Assembly (NCBI GenBank): GCA_963835495.1
Contig: CAWIFQ010000005.1
Coordinates: 930,001 to 994,000 of the forward strand
Reading direction: 5' to 3'
Length of the DNA stretch: 64,000 nucleotides
Source of the DNA: Acaudatibacter sp963835495
Lineage (GTDB): Bacteria; Pseudomonadota; Alphaproteobacteria; Caulobacterales; Caulobacteraceae
Shown: piece by piece, positions 57,761 to 64,000 of the stretch
Numbering within the stretch: position 1 is the first letter of the stretch
Layout of the letters: each line of letters opens with the position of its first letter
Notes under the pieces: generated by a model
Database searches by the model: none
What the model was told of the DNA's origin: nothing
The model's input: only the letters and a program-made list of their open reading frames with translations
Translations under genes and position numbers: made by a program

Positions 57761-58669
57761 CTAGGAGAACAGGATGGAAGAGAGCCGCCGCCGGCCGAGC
57801 CGCGCCACGTCGGAACCCTGACCCGCCGCCTCGAACACCGTCAGCAGCTGCTTGCGCGCGGCTTGCTCGCCCCATTCGCGGTCGCGCTCGATGCTGTCGA
57901 GCAGCTGGTCGGCGGCTTCCTTGAAGTGGCCGCGCCCCGCCAGCGCCTTGGCCAGCTCGATCCGCGCTTCGTGGTCGTCCGGGTTCCTGGCGATGCGCTG
58001 CTCGAACTCGCCGGTCTCGGTCGGCGCGCTCTCGGCCAACGCCAGGGCGGCGCGGACGCTCTCCAGATCGGCGTTCTTGGCGTCGGCCGGGGCCATCGCC
58101 GCCACTTCGGCGGCGCGCTCGGAATCGCCGCCGGTCAGATAGCAACGCGCCAGTCCGCCGATCGCCGTCAGATTCTCGGGTTCGGCCTGCAGCACCTGGG
58201 CGTAGGCCTGGGCCGCGCCGCCGGTGTCGCCCAGCTCGAGCGACTCCTTGGCCATCGCCAGCAGGTCGTCGATCTCCGAGCCAGCGCCCCCGCCGGCCTG
58301 GACCAGGCGGTCGATGAAGGCCTTGATCTGGCTCTCCGGCACCGCGCCCATGAAGCCGTCGGCCGGACGCCCATCGACGAAGGCGTAGACGGTGGGGATC
58401 GACTGCACGCGCAGCTGGCCGGCGAACACCGGGTTCTTGTCGATGTCGATCTTGACCAACTTGACCTTGCCTTTGGCCGCCAGCACCGCGCGTTCCAGCG
58501 CCGGTCCCAGCGTCTTGCACGGCCCGCACCAGGTGGCCCAGAAGTCGACGATCACCGGCTGTTCGCGGGAGGCGTCGATGACGTCCTTGGCGAAGCCGGC
58601 GTCCGTGCCTTCCTTGATCAGATCGTCCTTCGTCAGACCGCCTGGCGTCGTCTCGCCGATCAGGGACAT
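57761..58669 (-). CDS. Thioredoxin-TPR chaperone, CnoX/YbbN type
   Basis: A 302-residue protein with an N-terminal thioredoxin fold (VDFWATWCGPCKTLGP, residues about 40-55) and a C-terminal TPR-like helical part (EPENLTAIGGLARCYLTGG). In CnoX the second half holds chaperone activity linked to GroEL in oxidative stress. Both catalytic Cys are present, unlike E. coli YbbN, so redox activity is likely. It is in tandem with the LON-domain gene. Confidence 0.88.
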   Translation of the reverse strand: MSLIGETTPGGLTKDDLIKEGTDAGFAKDVIDASREQPVIVDFWATWCGPCKTLGPALERAVLAAKGKVKLVKIDIDKNPVFAGQLRVQSIPTVYAFVDGRPADGFMGAVPESQIKAFIDRLVQAGGGAGSEIDDLLAMAKESLELGDTGGAAQAYAQVLQAEPENLTAIGGLARCYLTGGDSERAAEVAAMAPADAKNADLESVRAALALAESAPTETGEFEQRIARNPDDHEARIELAKALAGRGHFKEAADQLLDSIERDREWGEQAARKQLLTVFEAAGQGSDVARLGRRRLSSILFS

Positions 58670-58736
58670 CGGTCCTCCTCCTGCACTTCTTGGCCCCCAA
58701 GATGGGACCAGAAGGCGCCCGCCGCAACGGCGCCGC

Positions 58737-59240
58737 TCAAGCCTCGGCCGGGGCCTCGAAATCGACGATCAACGGCGCCGCGCCGACCGCCGCCAGGAAA
58801 CGCCGGAAATCCGCCTGCGATATGGCGGTGGTGGCGGTGTTGGTCAGCGGATGGAAGTTCACCGGGTCGCTGGCGGCGAGTCCCGCGTCGAGCACGAAGC
58901 GGACACGGTGGTCCGCGTCGTTGATAAGTCCGAAAGCGGTGACCGAGCCGGGCGTCACGCCCAGCGCCGCCTGCATCAGTTCGGCGGCGCCGAACGACAG
59001 CCGCGCCGAGCCGATCGCCCGCGGCAGCGCCTTCAGGTCGATCCGCGCATCCTGCAGCGCCGAGACCAGCCAGAGCTGGTCCTTGGCGTCCTTCAGGAAC
59101 AGGTTCTTGGTGTGGCCGCCGGGCAGCGCCGCCTTGATCGCCTCGCCCTCGCCGACCCGGAACACGGCCGGATGCTCCAGCGTGTGGTGGGCGATCCCCA
59201 GATCGTCGAACAGGGCGAAAAGGTCGTCGCGCGTCTTCAT
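58737..59240 (-). CDS. ProXp-ala / YbaK-family prolyl-tRNA deacylase
   Basis: A 167-residue single-domain editing protein: HHTLEHPAVFRVGEGEAIKAALPGGHTKNLFLKD contains the conserved Lys in TKNLFL, then SFGAAELMQAALGVTPGSVTAFGL and HPLTNTAT. The arrangement fits ProXp-ala (PrdX), which hydrolyses Ala mischarged on tRNA-Pro in bacteria whose ProRS lacks an editing domain. Specificity is inferred. Confidence 0.85.
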   Translation of the reverse strand: MKTRDDLFALFDDLGIAHHTLEHPAVFRVGEGEAIKAALPGGHTKNLFLKDAKDQLWLVSALQDARIDLKALPRAIGSARLSFGAAELMQAALGVTPGSVTAFGLINDADHRVRFVLDAGLAASDPVNFHPLTNTATTAISQADFRRFLAAVGAAPLIVDFEAPAEA

Positions 59241-59341
59241 GCCGACCTCATAGCCGGCGGGGCCCCGCTTGATAAACTGGACGGGCGCGAGGCTGGGCCA
59301 TTAGACACGTCAGCCAGCCTGCCCATCCGGATCCAAGCGCC

Positions 59342-60088
59342 ATGCCGCTGCTCGAATGCTTTCCGATGTCGTCGCGGCCGCCGGAGATCGTGCCCGGCCG
59401 GCCCCAGCGGGGCTGGATGGACCAGATCACCGAGCGCCACGCCTACCGCTGCCTGCCGATGTCGATGGCCAACACCACCGGCTGGGAGCTGCTCTGCCCG
59501 GTCGGGCTGACCGCCGAATGGAACGGCGGCGCGGCCGCGGCCGACCTCGTGGTCACGCCGGATCATCCCTATCCCGACTTCCACGACTTCGCGCGCAGCC
59601 ACTTCGCCCACGGCATCCTCACCTTCCACGCCGGCTATCTGTTCCGCACGCCGGAGAACTGGTCGATGTGGGTGATGGGGCCGCCCAACCACATCAAGGA
59701 CGGCATCCAGCCGCTGGTCGGCCTGGTCGAGACCGACTGGCTGCCGTTCCCCTTCACGATGAACTGGCACTTCACCCGGCCCGGGAAGGTGCGCTTCGCC
59801 AAGGGCGAGCCGTTCTGCTTCATCACCCTGGCGCAGGACCGCCAGCTGGAGACCTTCGAGCTGGTGCAGAAACGCCTGGAGGCCGACGAGGCGCTGTTCG
59901 GCCAGTACGAGGCCTGGCGCAAGCAGCGCGACGACTTCAACAAGGCGCTGTACCGCCGCGAGCCCGAGGCGGTGAAGGCGGCCTGGCAGCGCTACTACTT
60001 CCGCGGCGAGCTGCCGGACGACAGCGGCCCCGCGCCCAAGGCCCACGCCAACCGCCGCCGCATGAAGCCGGTGAAGCTGCGGTTCTGA
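59342..60088 (+). CDS. DUF6065-like family protein
   Basis: A 248-residue protein. Typical segments: GWMDQITERHAYRCLPMSMANTTGWELLCP and TPENWSMWVMGPPNHIKDGI with LPFPFTMNWHFTRPG. I recall these as the DUF6065 family; the number is from memory. Function unknown. It starts 101 bases after the divergent ProXp gene and is followed by a tRNA gene. Confidence 0.7.
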   Translation: MPLLECFPMSSRPPEIVPGRPQRGWMDQITERHAYRCLPMSMANTTGWELLCPVGLTAEWNGGAAAADLVVTPDHPYPDFHDFARSHFAHGILTFHAGYLFRTPENWSMWVMGPPNHIKDGIQPLVGLVETDWLPFPFTMNWHFTRPGKVRFAKGEPFCFITLAQDRQLETFELVQKRLEADEALFGQYEAWRKQRDDFNKALYRREPEAVKAAWQRYYFRGELPDDSGPAPKAHANRRRMKPVKLRF

Positions 60089-60180
60089 CGCCGCACGCGG
60101 CCCGCGCCGCCTTGCCAACGCCCCGCCCCTCTGCAATAAGCCCCTCCTTCGAAAAAGGAGCGGCCCTGCCGCTCCGGAGC

Positions 60181-60255
60181 GCGGGCGTAGCTCAGGGGTA
60201 GAGCACAACCTTGCCAAGGTTGGGGTCGGGCGTTCGAATCGCCTCGCCCGCTCCA
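60181..60255 (+). tRNA. tRNA-Gly (anticodon GCC)
   Basis: The 75-base gene folds as a tRNA: acceptor GCGGGCG/CGCCCGC, D arm GCTC-AGGGGTA-GAGC, anticodon stem CAACC/GGTTG around TTGCCAA (anticodon GCC), and T arm with GTTCGAATC. The terminal CCA is encoded. A TTATTTTTC run follows, a weak terminator. Confidence 0.97.
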
Positions 60256-60318
60256 TTATTTTTCAAAGACTTAGCCGGCAACCTGGCCCCTTCCACGAGG
60301 GACCAGGCAAGGCCGTGT

Positions 60319-60861
60319 CTAGGCGCCCTGCCAGCGGCGCACGCGGCCGACATCGACGTGGACGAAATCGGAGGTCGGATAGTAGCCGACACCGCCGATG
60401 GCCAGCCTCTGCGCGGCGTCGCGGACCGTGGCGCTGTCGACGCCCGGGAGACGGATGTCGATCGCCTGGCCTTGCATGTGCAGGCTGCCGCTGGCGACCT
60501 GGCCGCTCTTCTCGTGCAGCATCGCGTTGGTCTGCGGCGAGCGATAGCCTGAGATGACCCCGAACGCGGTCTTCGTTTCCAACGAGGCCGACAGTACGGT
60601 CAGCAGGTCGAGCAGCCGTGGCTCGATCACGTGCACGTCGCCGGTGCGGTAGTCGCGCAGCACGTGGTTCACCTCGGCGAGCGCGTCGCCGACGTAGCAG
60701 CCGTTCTCATAGTAGGCGACGTCGAGCCTCTCGCCCGTGTGCAGATTGTCGAACGCGAGCCGCCGCGTTGGCGCGGTCAGCGCCGCCAGGGCCGCCGGGG
60801 CGGCGGCGAGACCGCCCACGAGTCCCAGACCAGCGGCGATCAGCTTGCGGCGTGCGATCAT
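60319..60861 (-). CDS. DUF882 / YcbK-like murein peptidase
   Basis: A 180-residue exported protein with a Tat-like lead (IARRKLIAAGLGLVGGLAA). It shows YRTGDVHVIEPRLLDLL, SGYRSPQTNAML, HMQGQAIDIRLPG (zinc-binding His-x6-Asp) and FVHVDVG (second His), which fit the DUF882/M15 peptidase family, here YcbK-like. It probably acts on peptidoglycan in the periplasm. An L,D-transpeptidase gene lies 1 kb away on the other strand. Confidence 0.9.
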   Translation of the reverse strand: MIARRKLIAAGLGLVGGLAAAPAALAALTAPTRRLAFDNLHTGERLDVAYYENGCYVGDALAEVNHVLRDYRTGDVHVIEPRLLDLLTVLSASLETKTAFGVISGYRSPQTNAMLHEKSGQVASGSLHMQGQAIDIRLPGVDSATVRDAAQRLAIGGVGYYPTSDFVHVDVGRVRRWQGA

Positions 60862-60968
60862 CCAAGAACCCTACAACGGCGCAGATTACCAATCTATCGC
60901 ACCCGCGGCGCGCAGCCAAATGCGGCCTATGCACGCGAGCGTCCGCTACCTGGGTCACAAAGGCGCGA

Positions 60969-61733
60969 TCAGCGCGCTGTGTAGCCGCCGTCGATGACCA
61001 GCTCGGAGCCGGTGACGAACTTGGCTTCGTCGGAAGCGAGATAGACCGCACCCCAGGCGATGTCGTCCGGCTCCCCCACATGGCCGAGCGGGTGCAGGGC
61101 GTCGAGCTCGCGGCGGCCCTCGCCCAGGTTCTCCTGGCCGAGGAACCCCTCGACCATCGGGGTCCAGATGAAGCCTGGATGGATCGAGTTCACCCGGATC
61201 TTGTCAGGCGCATAGATCAGGGCGTCGTTCTTACTCATCAAGCGCACTGCGCCTTTGGAGGCGTGGTAGGGCGGCACATCGCCGGCCCCGACCAGGCCGT
61301 AGATCGACGACAGGTTGATGATGCTGCCGCCGCCGCGCCGCCGCAGATGGGCGATGGCGTGCTTCACGCCGAAGAAGACGCCTTTCACGTTGACCGACTG
61401 CACGAAGTCCCATTCCGCCTCGGTCAGCTCGTGGGTCGGCTTGTCCGCTCCGGCGACGCCGGCGTTGTTGACCAGGACGTCGAGGCCGCCGAACTCGGCG
61501 ACGGCCTCGCCGAACACGCGGGCGATCTCGGCTTCCCGGGTGACGTCGCAGCGCCAGTATCGCGCCTTGCCGCCGCGCGCCGACAGGTCGCCAGCGAGAT
61601 CGCGCCCGACATCGTCATGCAGGTCCAGCAGCGCCACGGCCGCGCCTTCCTGCGCCATCCGCGTCGCGATCGCCCGGCCAAGACCGAGCGCTGCGCCGGT
61701 GACGATGGCGATCTTGTCCTTCAATCGATCCAT
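60969..61733 (-). CDS. SDR-family oxidoreductase
   Basis: A 254-residue short-chain dehydrogenase/reductase. Cofactor site TGAALGLGRAIATRM (TGxxxGxG), NNAG in VLVNNAGVAG, catalytic Ser in INLSSIYG, and YHASKGAV (Tyr-x3-Lys). C-terminal GSELVIDGGYTAR matches the family. ATG 61733 gives the conserved length. Substrate unknown. It separates the DUF882 peptidase from the L,D-transpeptidase gene. Confidence 0.9.
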   Translation of the reverse strand: MDRLKDKIAIVTGAALGLGRAIATRMAQEGAAVALLDLHDDVGRDLAGDLSARGGKARYWRCDVTREAEIARVFGEAVAEFGGLDVLVNNAGVAGADKPTHELTEAEWDFVQSVNVKGVFFGVKHAIAHLRRRGGGSIINLSSIYGLVGAGDVPPYHASKGAVRLMSKNDALIYAPDKIRVNSIHPGFIWTPMVEGFLGQENLGEGRRELDALHPLGHVGEPDDIAWGAVYLASDEAKFVTGSELVIDGGYTAR

Positions 61734-61904
61734 TGGCCTTGGCTCCGGAGGATGCACCCGATCGGATGCGCCATCCGCGGGCGGCGCGCTTTGAGCGGAG
61801 TCAAATCCGCGACTTGATGCGCCTCAAGGACAAGCCCGGCCGGCGCCCCCATGGTGAGGCGTCTGGATCGGCGTCACCCGGTCCTGTTTGGGCCGGGTCT
61901 TTTG

Positions 61905-63383
61905 ATGCAACGCGCCGCTTTTCTCGCGCCGATCGCTCTCGCGGCAGCCATGGCGTCGGGACTCTGCTGGGCCGCCGCGCCGGCGACGCCAGCGGCGGCG
62001 CTGCAACCCGCGCCGCAGCCGTCGCCGCTGACTGCGGCGGATAGGGTCGCCATCACCGTGGCGCTGTCAACGGCCCCGAGCCAGGGCCTGCCCGGCGCCG
62101 CGGCCCTCCCGGCGGACGCTCCCGATCGGACCCTGGCCGATGCGGCGATCGCCTTCGCCATCGCCGAAAACGGTCTGATCGCCAATCCCGCCGCGCTCGA
62201 TCGGAACTTCGCGTTGAAGCCGGCCGACGACGTGGCCAAGCAGTTCGGCGCGGCGCGCGATGAGGGGCGAGTCGCGGCATGGATCGCCGGGGCGCCCCGC
62301 GCCGATCCAGCCTACCTGGCCCTGGTGAAGGCGCGCGATGGCTACGCGGCGATCCTGAAAGCCGGCGGCTGGCGCCCCATCCCTGACGGCAAGGCGCCAA
62401 AGCTTGGCGCGAGCGACCCGCGGGTCCCGCTGCTGCGGGATCGGCTCGTGGTGGAAGGCTTCCTCGGCGCCTCCCCTGCGCCGACGCCGCTTCTGGCCCC
62501 GCTGCTGCGCGCCGCGCAGGACGCCAATGGCCCGCCCGTCGCTCCGGCGCCGCCAGAGCCCGCGCCCGAAACACTCTTCGACGCATCGCTGGCCGCGGCG
62601 CTCGCATCGTTCCAGGAGCACCACGGCCTGAAGGCGGACGGCGTGCTGACCGCGGCGACCGTGGCGGCGCTCAATGTCCCGGCCGAGGCGCGCCTCGCCG
62701 CGATCGACGCCAACCTGGAGCGTGCGCGCTGGCTGCCCAGCCAGATGCCGGCGAATCGTATCGAGGTGGACCTGGGCGCCCCCGACGCCACGCTATTCGA
62801 AGCCGACGCGCCGGTGCTGGCGATGCGCGCGATCGTCGGGCGTCCCGACCGCAAGACCCCGACGTTCGTTTCCAAGGTGACGGCGGTGAAGTTCAACCCG
62901 CCCTGGATCGTGCCGGCCGATATCGCGGCGCGGGAGATTCTGCCCAAGGCGCGCAGATCGCCAGGCTACCTCGCGCGCAACGACTACTACCTCAGCGGCG
63001 GCCAGGTGATTCAGCGGCCGGGACCCAAGGCGGCGCTGGGCTACGTCAAGTTCGAGATGCCCGATCCGTTCGGCGTCTATCTGCACGACACGCCCTCGCG
63101 CACTCTGTTCGCCCACGACAAGCGCTGGCTCAGCCATGGCTGCATGCGGCTGGAAAAGCCGAGGGAGCTGGCCACGGCGCTGCTCGCGGCGCAGGGATGG
63201 GACCGCGCCGCGGTCGATGCCGCGATCGCGACGGCGGCGACCAACTCGGTCCCGGTGAAGCGCCAAGTGCCCGTCTTCGTCATCTATCGAACGGTCATTG
63301 CGGAGCAGGACGGCCATCTGGCGTTCCGGCCGGACGTCTACGGCTGGGACGCCAAGATCGCGGCGGCGCTGGCGGGTCGCTGA
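61905..63383 (+). CDS. L,D-transpeptidase, YcbB-like
   Basis: A 492-residue exported enzyme. It has a signal peptide (FLAPIALAAAMASGLCWA), a peptidoglycan-binding-like segment near 235 (FQEHHGLKADGVLTAATVAALN), and the YkuD catalytic domain with HDTPSRTLFAHDKRWLSHGCMR, where Cys is the nucleophile. It forms 3-3 cross-links in peptidoglycan. ATG 61905 begins the signal peptide. It is close to the DUF882 gene, an arrangement that mirrors ycbB-ycbK. Confidence 0.9.
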   Translation: MQRAAFLAPIALAAAMASGLCWAAAPATPAAALQPAPQPSPLTAADRVAITVALSTAPSQGLPGAAALPADAPDRTLADAAIAFAIAENGLIANPAALDRNFALKPADDVAKQFGAARDEGRVAAWIAGAPRADPAYLALVKARDGYAAILKAGGWRPIPDGKAPKLGASDPRVPLLRDRLVVEGFLGASPAPTPLLAPLLRAAQDANGPPVAPAPPEPAPETLFDASLAAALASFQEHHGLKADGVLTAATVAALNVPAEARLAAIDANLERARWLPSQMPANRIEVDLGAPDATLFEADAPVLAMRAIVGRPDRKTPTFVSKVTAVKFNPPWIVPADIAAREILPKARRSPGYLARNDYYLSGGQVIQRPGPKAALGYVKFEMPDPFGVYLHDTPSRTLFAHDKRWLSHGCMRLEKPRELATALLAAQGWDRAAVDAAIATAATNSVPVKRQVPVFVIYRTVIAEQDGHLAFRPDVYGWDAKIAAALAGR

Positions 63384-63452
63384 CGTCTGATCTGGATCAA
63401 GGCGGCGTAGACCAGGGCTGCGACAATCTGGTCGCAAACCGGAGACGCCATC

Positions 63453-63674
63453 ATGTGGGTCTGGATTTATCGCATCATCGCCGCGCTGCTGGTGTTCGCA
63501 GGGTCCGCCCTGCTGAGCGCCGCCTGGGAAGAGCTGCGCGGACGCGCCGTGCAACTCGCAACGCTGCTCGGCGGCGGCTTGGCGGTCGTCACGATCGCCC
63601 TTGCATCGATCATGCTGACGTCGGCGATCATGATCCTCATCAGCCCAGCCAGCCGACCCAGCGCCCGCTCGTGA
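63453..63674 (+). CDS. Small membrane protein
   Basis: A 73-residue protein with two hydrophobic segments (YRIIAALLVFAGSALLSAA about 6-24 and QLATLLGGGLAVVTIALASIM about 34-54). No family recognised. CGGAGACG lies ahead of the ATG. The stop overlaps the next GTG start by four bases, so it is coupled to the phosphorylase-family gene. Confidence 0.6.
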   Translation: MWVWIYRIIAALLVFAGSALLSAAWEELRGRAVQLATLLGGGLAVVTIALASIMLTSAIMILISPASRPSARS

Positions 63675-64000
63675 TCGAGGCCAGGCGTCAGGCGGCCGGG
63701 CTAAAGGCGCGGCCGCTGCCGTTCGACACCTTCCGCGAGAACGTCGTGGTGTTGGCGCGCGACAACGCGGTGCTGCGGCCCGAGCGGCTGGCCGGCGTGC
63801 GTCGGGTCGAGGTGATGGCGCGGGGCGTCAGCATTCTAGCGTCGCCGATGATCGCGGAGGCCGGCGCGAACCTCGCGGCCGACGAGATCGGACTGCCGCA
63901 GCCCGCCCTGCGGCGCCTGTGCGTCGCCGCCGGCGATCTGGTTCAGATTGCGCCGGCCCGTGCGCCGCAGAGCCTGGACGCCGTGCGCGCCAAGATCCGC
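63671..64000 (+). CDS. Thymidine/AMP phosphorylase family protein (3' end outside window)
   Basis: A GTG start and 110 codons up to the window end. The visible part, LKARPLPFDTFRENVVVLARDN, VEVMARGVSIL, DEIGLPQPALRRLCVA and SLDAVRAKIR, matches the N-terminal region of long AMP phosphorylase-type members of the thymidine phosphorylase family. The catalytic region lies outside the window. Confidence 0.75.
   Translation, partial: MIEARRQAAGLKARPLPFDTFRENVVVLARDNAVLRPERLAGVRRVEVMARGVSILASPMIAEAGANLAADEIGLPQPALRRLCVAAGDLVQIAPARAPQSLDAVRAKIR

Overview
The window looks like a high-GC alphaproteobacterial chromosome of the Caulobacteraceae (Caulobacter/Phenylobacterium type), and it spans the replication origin and the nearby centromere. 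The order hemE - intergenic gap - DUF299 kinase gene - maf - aroE - coaE - dnaQ is the arrangement known around Cori of Caulobacter crescentus. The gap (33606-34118) holds two perfect CtrA half-site pairs (TTAA-N7-TTAAC) and a DnaA-box-like 9-mer. About 9-13 kb to the left lies the conserved block mnmE-mnmG-rsmG-parA-parB with two perfect 16-bp parS sites (20264 and 24737). No dnaA gene is visible in the window.

Layout. 1-8.9 kb: partial dienelactone hydrolase, small exported proteins, eda, NHEJ ligase ligD, a FetAB-type ABC exporter, a TetR regulator with a palindromic operator, and Ku. 9.1-14.7 kb: a 1187-residue histidine kinase/receiver/Hpt/EAL signalling protein, a divergent single-receiver response regulator and a TadE/TadG-like protein. 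14.7-20 kb: amidase, dapB, maeB. 20-26.4 kb: parB, parA, rsmG, mnmG, mnmE and a small DUF protein, all on the minus strand. 26.5-29.4 kb: hydrolase, quinone reductase, HhH peptide and TraB/GumN protein on the plus strand. 29.4-33.6 kb: rho, hemJ, hemH, hemE on the minus strand up to the origin. 34.1-37.8 kb: ppsR-type kinase, maf, aroE, coaE, dnaQ. 37.9-47.6 kb: secB, a Tim44-domain protein, mltA, smr, the hisB-hisH-hisA-hisF-hisE operon, nth, a conserved hypothetical, hslU and hslV. 47.6-60 kb: MoeB-like adenylyltransferase, CusF-like protein, 2-hydroxyacid dehydrogenase, fabA-fabB and fabI (split by a VIT1-type transporter), TetR, UbiH-type hydroxylase, Trm112-like protein, LON-domain protein, CnoX-type thioredoxin, ProXp-ala-type deacylase, DUF6065-like protein and tRNA-Gly(GCC). 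60.3-64 kb: DUF882 peptidase, SDR, L,D-transpeptidase, a small membrane protein and the start of a thymidine/AMP phosphorylase-family gene.

Two window-wide patterns stand out. First, about twenty housekeeping genes, several normally essential (parA, rho, mnmG, hemE, hemH, coding parts of the his operon), carry one or more single-base frameshifts while codon-level homology continues in the next frame. They are densest at 31.5-36.1 kb. This most likely reflects uncorrected sequencing or assembly indels, so I annotate these as one CDS each. Second, intergenic spaces are repeatedly filled by 75-160 bp palindromic elements of several families, and one of these sits in frame inside the smr-domain gene. 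No insertion sequences, prophage or CRISPR arrays were seen.
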